From: Dichetophora obliterata
Taxonomy: Eukaryota > Arthropoda > Insecta > Diptera > Sciomyzidae
Assembly: GCA_963920525.1 (NCBI GenBank)
Contig: OY986440.1
Location: 248,001 to 312,000 of the forward strand
Reading direction: 5' to 3'
DNA: 64,000 nucleotides
The notes under the pieces were generated by a model. That model made no database searches and had not been told where the DNA came from. It was given only the letters and a program-made list of their open reading frames with translations. Each line of letters starts with the position of its first letter. Positions within the stretch are counted from its first letter, which is position 1. Shown piece after piece: positions 1 through 11,155 of the stretch. Position numbers and translations under genes: made by a program.

Positions 1-770
1 CCATACATCCTACAAGGACAATTTATGCACCAAATTGTTCGTCAAGCCTCTGCCTACAAGACTGCATCCTTGGAAAAATTCTCAAAATTCGATAACATGT
101 TAATTTCTTATGTCCTTTTTTGTGATTTTTTTAAAAAATGTGGTTTTTTCGTCATAACTCCCAAGCCATACATCCTACAAGGACAATTTATGCACCAAAT
201 TGTTCGTCAAGCCTCTGCCTACAAGACTGCATCCTTGGAAAAATTCTAAAAATTCGATAACATGTTAATTTCTTATGTCCTTTTTTGTGATTTTTTTAAA
301 AAATGTGGTTTTTTCGTCATAACTCCCAAACCATACATCCTACAATGACAATTTATGCACCAAATTGTTTGTCAAGCCTCTGCCTACAAGACTGCATCCT
401 TGGAAAAATTCTCAAAATTCGATAACATGTTAATTTCTTATGTCCTTTTTTGTGATTTTTTTAAAAAATGTGGTTTTTTCGTCATAACTCCCAAACCATA
501 CATCCTACAAGGACAATTTATGCACCAAATTGTTCGTCAAGCCTCTGCCTACAAGACTGCATCCTTGGAAAAATTCTCAAAATTCGATAACATGTTAATT
601 TCTTATGTCCTTTTTTGTGATTTTTTAAAAAAATGTGGTTTTTTCGTCATAACTCCCAAACCATACATCCTACAAGGACAATTTATGCACCAAATTGTTC
701 GTCAAGCCTCTGCCTACAAGACTGCATCCTTGGAAAAATTCTCAAAATTCGATAACATGTTAATTTCTTA

Positions 771-2410
771 TGTCCTTGTGATTTTTTAAACAAATGTGGT
801 TTTTTCGTCATAACTCCCAAACCATACATCCTACAAGGACAATTTATGCACCAAATTGTTCGTCAAGCCTTGCCTACAAGACTGCATCCTTGGAAAAATT
901 CTCAAAATTCGATAACATGTTAATTTCTTATGTCCTTTTTTGTGATTTTTTAAACAAATGTGGTTTTTTCGTCATAACTCCCAAACCATACATCCTACAA
1001 GGACAATTTATGAACCAAATTGTTCGTCAAGCCTCTGCCTACAAGACTGCATCCTTGGAAAAATTCTCAAAATTCGATAACATGTTAATTTCTTATGTCT
1101 TTTTTTGTGATTTTTTTAAAAAATGTGGTTTTTTTGTCATAACTCCCAAACCATACATCCTACAAGGACAATTTATGCACCAAATTGTTCGTCAAGCCTC
1201 TGCCTACAAGACTGCATCCTTGGAAAAATTCTCAAAATTCGATAACATGTTTATTTCTTATGTCCTTTTTTGTGATTTTTTTAAAAAATGTGGTTTTTTC
1301 GTCATAACTCCCAAACCATACATCCTACAAGGACAATTTATGCAACAAATTGTTCGTCAAGCCTCTGCCTACAAGACTGCATCCTTGGAAAAATTCTCAA
1401 AATTCGATAACATGTTAATTTCTTATGTCCTTTTTTGTGATTTTTTAAAAAAATGTGGTTTTTTCGTCATAACTCCCAAACCATACATCCTACAAGGACA
1501 ATTTATGCACAAAATTGTTCGTCAAGCCTCTGCCTACAAGACTGCATCCTTGGAAAAATTCTCAAAATTCGATAACATGTTAATTTCTTATGTCTTTTTT
1601 TGTGATTTTTTTAAAAAATGTGGTTTTTTCGTCATAACTCCCAAACCATACATCCTACAAGGACAATTTATGCACCAAATTGTTCGTCAAGCCTCTGCCT
1701 ACAAGACTGCATCCTTGGAAAAATTCTCAAAATTCGATAACATGTTAATTTCTTATGTCCTTTTTTGTGATTTTTTTAAAAAATGTGGTTTTTTCGTCAT
1801 AACTCCTAAAAATTCGATAACATGTTAATTTCTTATGTCCTTTTTTGTGATTTTTTAAAAAAATGTGGTTTTTTCGTCATAACTCCTAAAAATTCGATAA
1901 CATGTTAATTTCTTATGTCCCTTTTTGTGATTTTTTTTAAAAATTTGGTTTTTTCGTCATAACTCCCAAACCATACATCCTACAAGGACAATTTATGCAC
2001 CAAATTGTTCATCAAGCCTCTGCCTACAAGACTGCATCCTTGGAAAAATTCTCAAAATTCGATAACATGCTAATTTCTTATGTCCTTTTTTGTGATTTTT
2101 TAAAAAAATGTGGTTTTTTCGTCATAACTCCCAAACCATACATCCTACAAGGACAATTTATGCACCAAATTGTTCGTCAAGCCTCTGCCTACAAGACTAC
2201 ATCCTTGGAAAAATTCTCAAAATTCGATAACATGTTAATTTCTTATGTCCTTTTTTGTGATTTTTTTAAAAAATGTGGTTTTTTCGTCATAACTCCCAAA
2301 CCATACATCCTACAAGGACAATTTATGCACCAAATTGTTCGTCAAGCCTCTGCCTACAAGACTGCATCCTTGGAAAAATTCTCAAAATTCGATAACATGT
2401 TAATTTCTTA
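771..2410 (+). repeat. 1.64-kb higher-order repeat, copy 1
   Basis: The copy starts at a monomer with a four-T deletion in the T run (TGTCCTTGTGATTTTTT at 771), followed by one with AAACAAATG and GCCTTGCC (866). Then come a monomer with ATGAACC (1011), two with GTCTTTTTTTG, one with ATGTTTATT, one with ATGCACAAAATTG, a pair of truncated monomers (1807-1966) and one with GTTCATCAAG. It holds nine near-full monomers plus the truncated pair. The same ordered marker series repeats at 2411, which defines the HOR. Confidence 0.88.
1807..1966 (+). repeat. Pair of truncated 80-bp monomers, cluster 1
   Basis: Each unit keeps monomer positions from about 59 to 138 (TAAAAATTCGATAACATG to CATAACTCC) and lacks the other 85 bp. 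The junction reads AACTCC-TAAAAATTC. The second unit carries GTCCCTTTTTG and AAAAATTTGG, two private changes that mark it in all clusters. Eighty is not a multiple of three, so the repeat frame is broken here. Confidence 0.93.
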
Positions 2411-3720
2411 TGTCCTTGTGATTTTTTAAACAAATGTGGTTTTTTCGTCATAACTCCCAAACCATACATCCTACAAGGACAATTTATGCACCAAATTGTT
2501 CGTCAAGCCTTGCCTACAAGACTGCATCCTTGGAAAAATTCTCAAAATTCGATAACATGTTAATTTCTTATGTCCTTTTTTGTGATTTTTTAAACAAATG
2601 TGGTTTTTTCGTCATAACTCCCAAACCATACATCCTACAAGGACAATTTATGAACCAAATTGTTCGTCAAGCCTCTGCCTACAAGACTGCATCCTTGGAA
2701 AAATTCTCAAAATTCGATAACATGTTAATTTCTTATGTCTTTTTTTGTGATTTTTTTAAAAAATGTGGTTTTTTTGTCATAACTCCCAAACCATACATCC
2801 TACAAGGACAATTTATGCACCAAATTGTTCGTCAAGCCTCTGCCTACAAGACTGCATCCTTGGAAAAATTCTCAAAATTCGATAACATGTTTATTTCTTA
2901 TGTCCTTTTTTGTGATTTTTTAAAAAAATGTGGTTTTTTCGTCATAACTCCCAAACCATACATCCTACAAGGACAATTTATGCACCAAATTGTTCGTCAA
3001 GCCTCTGCCTACAAGACTGCATCCTTGGAAAAATTCTCAAAATTCGATAACATGTTAATTTCTTATGTCCTTTTTTGTGATTTTTTAAAAAAATGTGGTT
3101 TTTTCGTCATAACTCCCAAACCATACATCCTACAAGGACAATTTATGCACAAAATTGTTCGTCAAGCCTCTGCCTACAAGACTGCATCCTTGGAAAAATT
3201 CTCAAAATTCGATAACATGTTAATTTCTTATGTCTTTTTTTGTGATTTTTTTAAAAAATGTGGTTTTTTCGTCATAACTCCCAAACCATACATCCTACAA
3301 GGACAATTTATGCACCAAATTGTTCGTCAAGCCTCTGCCTACAAGACTGCATCCTTGGAAAAATTCTCAAAATTCGATAACATGTTAATTTCTTATGTCC
3401 TTTTTTGTGATTTTTTTAAAAAATGTGGTTTTTTCGTCATAACTCCTAAAAATTCGATAACATGTTAATTTCTTATGTCCTTTTTTGTGATTTTTTAAAA
3501 AAATGTGGTTTTTTCGTCATAACTCCTAAAAATTCGATAACATGTTAATTTCTTATGTCCCTTTTTGTGATTTTTTTTAAAAATTTGGTTTTTTCGTCAT
3601 AACTCCCAAACCATACATCCTACAAGGACAATTTATGCACCAAATTGTTCATCAAGCCTCTGCCTACAAGACTGCATCCTTGGAAAAATTCTCAAAATTC
3701 GATAACATGCTAATTTCTTA
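2411..3720 (+). repeat. 1.31-kb higher-order repeat, copy 2 (two monomers shorter)
   Basis: Marker order is the same as in copy 1, with the four-T deletion at 2411, GCCTTGCC at 2506, ATGAACC at 2651 and truncated pair at 3447-3606. The next four-T-deletion marker comes at 3721, after 1,310 bp instead of 1,640. The missing 330 bp equal exactly two monomers, including the one with the AAGACTACATCC variant seen at 2192-2203 in copy 1. Loss by unequal exchange in monomer register is the simple explanation. Confidence 0.88.
3447..3606 (+). repeat. Pair of truncated 80-bp monomers, cluster 2
   Basis: Same two-unit structure as at 1807, exactly 1,640 bp downstream. The first unit has T6A7 and the second has GTCCCTTTTTG with AAAAATTTGG. 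Confidence 0.93.
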
Positions 3721-5363
3721 TGTCCTTGTGATTTTTTAAACAAATGTGGTTTTTTCGTCATAACTCCCAAACCATACATCCTACAAGGACAATTTATGCA
3801 CCAAATTGTTCGTCAAGCCTTGCCTACAAGACTGCATCCTTGGAAAAATTCTCAAAATTCGATAACATGTTAATTTCTTATGTCCTTTTTTGTGATTTTT
3901 TAAACAAATGTGGTTTTTTCGTCATAACTCCCAAACCATACATCCTACAAGGACAATTTATGAACCAAATTGTTCGTCAAGCCTCTGCCTACAAGACTGC
4001 ATCCTTGGAAAAATTCTCAAAATTCGATAACATGTTAATTTCTTATGTCTTTTTTTGTGATTTTTTTAAAAAATGTGGTTTTTTTGTCATAACTCCCAAA
4101 CCATACATCCTACAAGGACAATTTATGCACCAAATTGTTCGTCAAGCCTCTGCCTACAAGACTGCATCCTTGGAAAAATTCTCAAAATTCGATAACATGT
4201 TTATTTCTTATGTCCTTTTTTGTGATTTTTTTAAAAAATGTGGTTTTTTCGTCATAACTCCCAAACCATACATCCTACAAGGACAATTTATGCACCAAAT
4301 TGTTCGTCAAGCCTCTGCCTACAAGACTGCATCCTTGGAAAAATTCTCAAAATTCGATAACATGTTAATTTCTTATGTCCTTTTTTGTGATTTTTTAAAA
4401 AAATGTGGTTTTTTCGTCATAACTCCCAAACCATACATCCTACAAGGACAATTTATGCACAAAATTGTTCGTCAAGCCTCTGCCTACAAGACTGCATCCT
4501 TGGAAAAATTCTCAAAATTCGATAACATGTTAATTTCTTATGTCTTTTTTTGTGATTTTTTTAAAAAATGTGGTTTTTTCGTCATAACTCCCAAACCATA
4601 CATCCTACAAGGACAATTTATGCACCAAATTGTTCGTCAAGCCTCTGCCTACAAGACTGCATCCTTGGAAAAATTCTCAAAATTCGATAACATGTTAATT
4701 TCTTATGTCCTTTTTTGTGATTTTTTTAAAAAATGTGGTTTTTTCGTCATAACTCCTAAAAATTCGATAACATGTTAATTTCTTATGTCCTTTTTTGTGA
4801 TTTTTTTAAAAAATGTGGTTTTTTCGTCATAACTCCTAAAAATTCGATAACATGTTAATTTCTTATGTCCCTTTTTGTGATTTTTTTTAAAAATTTGGTT
4901 TTTTCGTCATAACTCCCAAACCATACATCCTACAAGGACAATTTATGCACCAAATTGTTCATCAAGCCTCTGCCTACAAGACTGCATCCTTGGAAAAATT
5001 CTCAAAATTCGATAACATGCTAATTTCTTATGTCCTTTTTTGTGATTTTTTTAAAAAATGTGGTTTTTTCGTCATAACTCCCAAACCATACATCCTACAA
5101 GGACAATTTATGCACCAAATTGTTCGTCAAGCCTCTGCCTACAAGACTACATCCTTGGAAAAATTCTCAAAATTCGATAACATGTTAATTTCTTATGTCC
5201 TTTTTTGTGATTTTTTTAAAAAATGTGGTTTTTTCGTCATAACTCCCAAACCATACATCCTACAAGGACAATTTATGCACCAAATTGTTCGTCAAGCCTC
5301 TGCCTACAAGACTGCATCCTTGGAAAAATTCTCAAAATTCGATAACATGTTAATTTCTTATGT
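3721..5363 (+). repeat. 1.64-kb higher-order repeat, copy 3
   Basis: The four-T deletion (3721), GCCTTGCC (3816), ATGAACC (3961), ATGTTTATT (4199) and truncated pair (4757-4916) match copies 1 and 2. The AAGACTACATCC monomer missing from copy 2 is back near 5143-5154. Where a fourth four-T deletion would be expected (about 5361) the T run is GTCTTTTTTTG, so the HOR changes type here. From about 3.97 kb this copy also aligns with 15.3-16.4 kb at an offset of 11,369 bp. Confidence 0.82.
4757..4916 (+). repeat. Pair of truncated 80-bp monomers, cluster 3
   Basis: Same structure, 1,310 bp after cluster 2. The first unit here has T7A6 instead of the T6A7 of clusters 1 and 2, a form shared with the later clusters. 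Confidence 0.93.
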
Positions 5364-7340
5364 CTTTTTTTGTGATTTTTTAAAAAAATGTGGTTTTTTC
5401 GTCATAACTCCCAAACCATACATCCTACAAGGACAATTTATGCACCAAATTGTTCATCAAGCCTTGCCTGCAAGACTGCATCCTTGGAAAAATTCTCAAA
5501 ATTCGATAACATGTTAATTTCTTATGTCCTTTTTTGTGATTTTTTAAACAAATGTGGTTTTTTCGTCATAACTCCCAAACCATACATCCTACAAGGACAA
5601 TTTATGCACCAAATTGTTCGTCAAGCCTCTGCCTACAAGACTGCATCCTTGGAAAAATTCTCAAAATTCGATAACATGTTAATTTCTTATGTCCTTTTTT
5701 GTGATTTTTTTAAAAAATGTGGTTTTTTCGTCATAACTCCCAAGCCATACATCCTACAAGGACAATTTATGCACCAAATTGTTCGTCAAGCCTCTGCCTA
5801 CAAGACTGCATCCTTGGAAAAATTCTAAAAATTCGATAACATGTTAATTTCTTATGTCCTTTTTTGTGATTTTTTTAAAAAATGTGGTTTTTTCGTCATA
5901 ACTCCCAAACCATACATCCTACAATGACAATTTATGCACCAAATTGTTTGTCAAGCCTCTGCCTACAAGACTGCATCCTTGGAAAAATTCTCAAAATTCG
6001 ATAACATGTTAATTTCTTATGTCCTTTTTTGTGATTTTTTTAAAAAATGTGGTTTTTTCGTCATAACTCCCAAACCATACATCCTACAAGGACAATTTAT
6101 GCACCAAATTGTTCGTCAAGCCTCTGCCTACAAGACTGCATCCTTGGAAAAATTCTCAAAATTCGATAACATGTTAATTTCTTATGTCCTTTTTTGTGAT
6201 TTTTTAAAAAAATGTGGTTTTTTCGTCATAACTCCCAAACCATACATCCTACAAGGACAATTTATGCACCAAATTGTTCGTCAAGCCTCTGCCTACAAGA
6301 CTGCATCCTTGGAAAAATTCTCAAAATTCGATAACATGTTAATTTCTTATGTCCTTTTTTGTGATTTTTTTAAAAAATGTGGTTTTTTCGTCATAACTCC
6401 CAAACCATACATCCTACAAGGACAATTTATGCACCAAATTGTTCGTCAAGCCTTGCCTACAAGACTGCATCCTTGGAAAAAATCTCAAAATTCGATAACA
6501 TGTTAATTTCTTATGTCCTTTTTTGTGATTATTTTAAAAAATGTGGTTTTTTCGTCATAACTCCCAAACCATACATCCTACAAGGACAATTTATGCACCA
6601 AATTGTTCGTCAAGCCTCTGCCTACAAGACTGCATCCTTGGAAAAATTCTCAAAATTCGATAACATGTTAATTTCTTATGTCCTTTTTTGTGATTTTTTT
6701 AAAAAATTTGGTTTTTTCGTCATAACTCCTAAAAATTCGATAACATGTTAATTTCTTATGTCCTTTTTTGTGATTTTTTTAAAAAATGTGGTTTTTTCGT
6801 CATAACTCCTAAAAATTCGATAACATGTTAATTTCTTATGTCCCTTTTTGTGATTTTTTTTAAAAATTTGGTTTTTTCGTCATAACTCCCAAACCATACA
6901 TCCTACAAGGACAATTTATGCACCAAATTGTTCGTCAAGCCTCTGCCTACAAGACTGCATCCTTGGAAAAATTCTCAAAATTCGATAACATGTTAATTTC
7001 TTATGTCCTTTTTTGTGATTTTTTTAAAAAATCTGGTTTTTTCGTCATAACTCCCAAACCATACATCCTACAAGGACAATTTATGCACCAAATTGTTCGT
7101 CAAGCCTCTGCCTACAAGACTACATCCTTGGAAAAATTCTCAAAATTCGATAACATGTTAATTTCTTATGTCCTTTTTTGTGATTTTTTTAAAAAATGTG
7201 GTTTTTTCGTCATAACTCCCAAACCATACATCCTACAAGGACAATTTATGCACCAAATTGTTCCTCAAGCCTCTGCCTACAAGACTGCATCCTTGGAAAA
7301 ATTCTCAAAATTCGATAACATGTTAATTTCTTATGTCTTT
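5364..7340 (+). repeat. 1.97-kb higher-order unit with GCCTTGCC markers
   Basis: The GCCTTGCC (one-base-deleted) monomers sit at 5459, 6449 and 7433, and the 5459 and 7433 copies are 1,974 bp apart. That equals eleven full monomers plus one truncated pair (6730-6889). A CCAAGCC monomer followed by one with TTCTAAAAATTC and one with CTACAATGAC also recurs at both ends of the interval (near 5743-5925 and 7709-7900). The same unit is present at about 16.4-18.4 kb (offset 11,039) and about 26.0-27.9 kb (a further 9,557). Confidence 0.8.
6730..6889 (+). repeat. Pair of truncated 80-bp monomers, cluster 4
   Basis: The monomer before it already ends in AAATTTGG (near 6706), the variant otherwise typical of the second truncated unit, which hints at conversion between neighbours. 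Corresponding clusters lie at 17769 and 27326. Confidence 0.93.
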
Positions 7341-8304
7341 TTTTGTGATTTTTTTAAAAAATGTGGTTTTTTCGTCATAACTCCCAAACCATACATCCTA
7401 CAAGGACAATTTATGCACCAAATTGTTCGTCAAGCCTTGCCTACAAGACTGCATCCTTGGAAAAATTCTCAAAATTCGATAACATGTTAATTTCTTATGT
7501 CCTTTTTTGTGATTTTTTAAACAAATGTGGTTTTTTCGTCATAACTCCCAAACCATACATCCTACAAGGACAATTTATGCACCAAATTGTTCGTCAAGCC
7601 TCTGCCTACAAGACTGCATCCTTGGAAAAATTCTCAAAATTCGATAACATGTTAATTTCTTATGTCCTTTTTTGTGATTTTTTTAAAAAATGTGGTTTTT
7701 TCGTCATAACTCCCAAGCCATACATCCTACAAAGACAATTTATGCACCAAATTGTTCGTCAAGCCTCTGCCTACAAGACTGCATCCTTGGAAAAATTCTA
7801 AAAATTCGATAACATGTTAATTTCTTATGTCCTTTTTTGTGATTTTTTTAAAAAATGTGGTTTTTTCGTCATAACTCCCAAAACATACATCCTACAATGA
7901 CAATTTATGCACCAAATTGTTTGTCAAGCCTCTGCCTACAAGACTTCATCCTTGGAAAAATTCTCAAAATTCGATAACATGTTATTTTCTTATGTCCTTT
8001 TTTGTGATTTTTTAAAAAAATGTGGTTTTTTCGTCATAACTCCCAAACCATACATCCTACAAGGACAATTTATGCACCAAATTGTTCGTCAAGCCTCTGC
8101 CTACAAGACTGCATCCTTGGAAAAATTCTCAAAATTCGATAACATGTTAATTTCTTATGTCCTTTTTTGTGATTTTTTTAAAAAATGTGGTTTTTTCGTC
8201 ATAACTCCCAAACCATACATCCTACAAGGACAATTTATGCACCAAATTGTTCGTCAAGCCTCTGCCTACAAGACTGCATCCTTGGAAAAATTCTCAAAAT
8301 TCGA

Positions 8305-8314
8305 TAACATGTTA
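8305..8314. other. Palindrome TAACATGTTA in every standard monomer
   Basis: Monomer positions 69-78 read TAACATGTTA, a perfect 10-bp dyad. It is shown here in the reference copy and recurs roughly every 165 bp across the window. Variants that break it also mark sub-families: ATGCTAAT (for example near 36657, 43257, 50188), ATGTTTATT (near 1248, 4199, 15568), ATGTTATTTTC (near 7981, 9796, 18019) and GTGTTCATT (near 21990, 31547, 39627, 56454). Short dyads are common in centromeric satellites and may form hairpins or bind a protein. Nothing here shows a function. Confidence 0.7.
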
Positions 8315-8337
8315 ATTTCTTATGTCCTTTTTTGTGA

Positions 8338-8350
8338 TTTTTTTAAAAAA
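8338..8350. other. T7A6 homopolymer tract, the most variable site of the monomer
   Basis: Monomer positions 102-114 are seven T followed by six A, nearly self-complementary. Across the array I see T7A6 (majority), T6A7 (for example 631-643), T8A5 (near 9331, 11146, 52035) and T5A8 (near 41472, 47250, 55495, 58300), all 13 bases in total. Shorter forms are T7A5 (near 11313, 20541, 30099), T6A6 (near 13950, 36035, 47420) and T5A7 (near 33390, 35870). A substituted form, T6 AAACAAA, marks the 0.9-7.5 kb type. These changes move the repeat-encoded frame or create a stop, which argues against protein-level selection. Confidence 0.85.
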
Positions 8351-9340
8351 TGTGGTTTTTTCGTCATAACTCCCAAACCATACATCCTACAAGGACAATT
8401 TATGCACCAAATTGTTCGTCAAGCCTCTGCCTACAAGACTGCATCCTTGGAAAAATTCTCAAAATTCGATAACATGTTAATTTCTTATGTCCTTTTTTGT
8501 GATTTTTTTAAAAAATGTGGTTTTTTCGTCATAACTCCCAAACCATACATCCTACAAGGACAATTTATGCACCAAATTGTTCGTCAAGCCTCTGCCTACA
8601 AGACTGCATCCTTGGAAAAATTCTCAAAATTCGATAACATGTTTATTTCTTATGTCCTTTTTTGTGATTTTTTTAAAAAATGTGGTTTTTTCGTCATAAC
8701 TCGCAAACCATACATCCTACAAGGACAATTTATGCACCAAATTGTTCGTCAAGCCTCTGCCTACAAGACTGCATCCTTGGAAAAATTCTCAAAATTCGAT
8801 AACATGTTAATTTCTTATGTCCTTTTTTGTGATTTTTTTAAAAAATGTGGTTTTTTCGTCATAACTCCCAAACCATACATCCTACAAGGACAATTTATGC
8901 ACAAAATTGTTCGTCAAGCCTCTGCCTACAAGACTGCATCCTTGGAAAAATTCTCAAAATTCGATAACATGTTAATTTCTTATGTCCTTTTTTGTGATTT
9001 TTTTAAAAAATGTGGTTTTTTCGTCATAACTCCCAAACCATACATCCTACAAAGATAATTTATGCACCAAATTGTTCGTCAAGCCTCTGCCTACAAGACT
9101 GCATCCTTGGAAAAATTCTCAAAATTCAATAACATGTTAATTTCTTATGTCCTTTTTTGTGATTTTTTTAAAAAATGTGGTTTTTTCGTCATAACTCCCA
9201 AACCATACATCCTACAAGGACAATTTATGCACCAAATTGTTCGTCAAGCCTCTGCCTACAAGACTGCATCCTTGGAAAAATTCTCAAAATTCGATAACAT
9301 GTTAATTTCTTATGTCCTTTTTTGTGATTTTTTTTAAAAA

Positions 9341-11155
9341 TGTGGTTTTTTCGTCATAACTCCCAAACCATACATCCTACAAGGACAATTTATGCACCAA
9401 ATTGTTCGTCAAGCCTCTGCCTACAAGACTGCATCCTTGGAAAAATTCTCAAAATTCGATAACATGTTAATTTCTTATGTCCTTTTTTGTGATTTTTTTA
9501 AAAAATGTGGTTTTTTCGTCATAACTCCCAAGCCATACATCCTACAAAGACAATTTATGCACCAAATTGTTCGTCAAGCCTCTGCCTACAAGACTGCATC
9601 CTTGGAAAAATTCTAAAAATTCGATAACATGTTAATTTCTTATGTCCTTTTTTGTGATTTTTTTAAAAAATGTGGTTTTTTCGTCATAACTCCCAAAACA
9701 TACATCCTACAAGGACAATTTATGCACCAAATTGTTTGTCAAGCCTCTGCCTACAAGACTTCATCCTTGGAAAAATTCTCAAAATTCGATAACATGTTAT
9801 TTTCTTATGTCCTTTTTTGTGATTTTTTAAAAAAATGTGGTTTTTTCGTCATAACTCCCAAACCATACATCCTACAAGGACAATTTATGCACCAAATTGT
9901 TCGTCAAGCCTCTGCCTACAAGACTGCATCCTTGGAAAAATTCTCAAAATTCGATAACATGTTAATTTCTTATGTCCTTTTTTGTGATTTTTTAAAAAAA
10001 TGTGGTTTTTTCGTCATAACTCCCAAACCATACATCCTACAAGGACAATTTATGCACCAAATTGTTCGTCAAGCCTCTGCCTACAAGACTGCATCCTTGT
10101 AAAAATTCTCAAAATTCGATAACATGTTAATTTCTTATGTCCTTTTTTGTGATTTTTTTAAAAAATGTGGTTTTTTCGTCATAACTCCCAAACCATACAT
10201 CCTACAAGGACAATTTATGCACCAAATTGTTCGTCAAGCCTCTGCCTACAAGACTGCATCCTTGGAAAAATTCTCAAAATTCGATAACATGTTAATTTCT
10301 TATGTCCTTTTTTGTGATTTTTTTAAAAAATGTGGTTTTTTCGTCATAACTCCCAAACCATACATCCTACAAGGACAATTTATGCACCAAATTGTTCGTC
10401 AAGCCTCTGCCTACAAGACTGCATCCTTGGAAAAATTCTCAAAATTCGATAACATGTTTATTTCTTATGTCCTTTTTTGTGATTTTTTTAAAAAATGTGG
10501 TTTTTTCGTCATAACTCCCAAACCATACATCCTACAAGGACAATTTATGCACCAAATTGTTCGTCAAGCCTCTGCCTACAAGACTGCATCCTTGGAAAAA
10601 TTCTCAAAATTCGATAACATGTTAATTTCTTATGTCCTTTTTTGTGATTATTTTAAAAAATGTGGTTTTTTCGTCATAACTCCCAAACCATACATCCTAC
10701 AAGGACAATTTATGCACCAAATTGTTCGTCAAGCCTCTGCCTACAAGACTGCATCCTTGGAAAAATTCTCAAAATTCGATAACATGTTAATTTCTTATGT
10801 CCTTTTTTGTGATTTTTTTAAAAAATGTAGTTTTTTCGTCATAACTCCCAAACCATACATCCTACAAAGATAATTTATGCACCAAATTGTTCGCAAAGCC
10901 TCTGCCTACAAGACTGCATCCTTGGAAAAATTCTCAAAATTCAATAACATGTTAATTTCTTATGTCCTTTTTTGTGATTTTTTTAAAAAATGTGGTTTTT
11001 TCGTCATAACTCCCAAACCATACATCCTACAAGGACAATTTATGCACCAAATTGTTCGTCAAGCCTCTGCCTACAAGACTGCATCCTTGGAAAAATTCTC
11101 AAAATTCGATAACATGTTAATTTCTTATGTCCTTTTTTGTGATTTTTTTTAAAAA
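9341..11155 (+). repeat. 1,815-bp tandem duplication, copy 2
   Basis: Ordered markers CCAAGCC (9532), CCCAAAACATAC (9695), ATGTTATTTTC (9796), CAAAGATAATTT (10867) and T8A5 (11146) match copy 1 at a constant offset. Differences from copy 1 include CTACAAGGAC instead of CTACAATGAC near 9710, a stop-creating TTGTAAAAATTC at 10098, GATTATTTT near 10650 and TGTAGTTTT near 10826. Confidence 0.85.

Larger units (their letters stand above)
8237..8401 (+). repeat. Reference (consensus-like) 165-bp monomer
   Basis: This copy carries the majority base at every position I compared, so it serves as the reference. Taking its ATG as position 1, positions 1-55 form a moderately GC-rich, well conserved part (GCCTCTGCCTACAAGACTGC at 22-41). 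Positions 56-120 are AT-rich and hold most of the variants, including a 10-bp palindrome at 69-78, a run of six T at 92-97 and a T7A6 tract at 102-114. Positions 121-165 contain TTCGTCATAACTCCC and CCATACATCC and end in AAGGACAATTT. Composition is 55 G/C in 165. The phase is arbitrary, because a tandem repeat has no natural start. Confidence 0.95.
7530..9340 (+). repeat. 1,815-bp tandem duplication, copy 1
   Basis: Markers CCAAGCC (7717), CCCAAAACATAC (7880), ATGTTATTTTC (7981), CAAAGATAATTT (9052) and T8A5 (9331) form an ordered series. It repeats exactly 1,815 bp (eleven monomers) later. The blocks at 18.6-20.4 kb and 28.1-30.0 kb carry the series only once, so the duplication is specific to the first large block. 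Confidence 0.85.

Noticed and set aside
8226..8239. AAGGA six bases upstream of each ATG, resembling a bacterial ribosome binding site
   Set aside because: It recurs in every monomer, mostly inside the open frame itself. A 64-kb homogeneous satellite is not a bacterial structure, so this is a chance match.
8330..8350. Rho-independent or RNA polymerase III terminators in the T runs
   Set aside because: No GC-rich stem precedes the T runs, no promoter or RNA gene is visible, and the runs repeat in every monomer.
8360..8376. True CENP-B box
   Set aside because: TTCG and the central A match, but the four CGGG core positions read TCCC, so the motif is not met.
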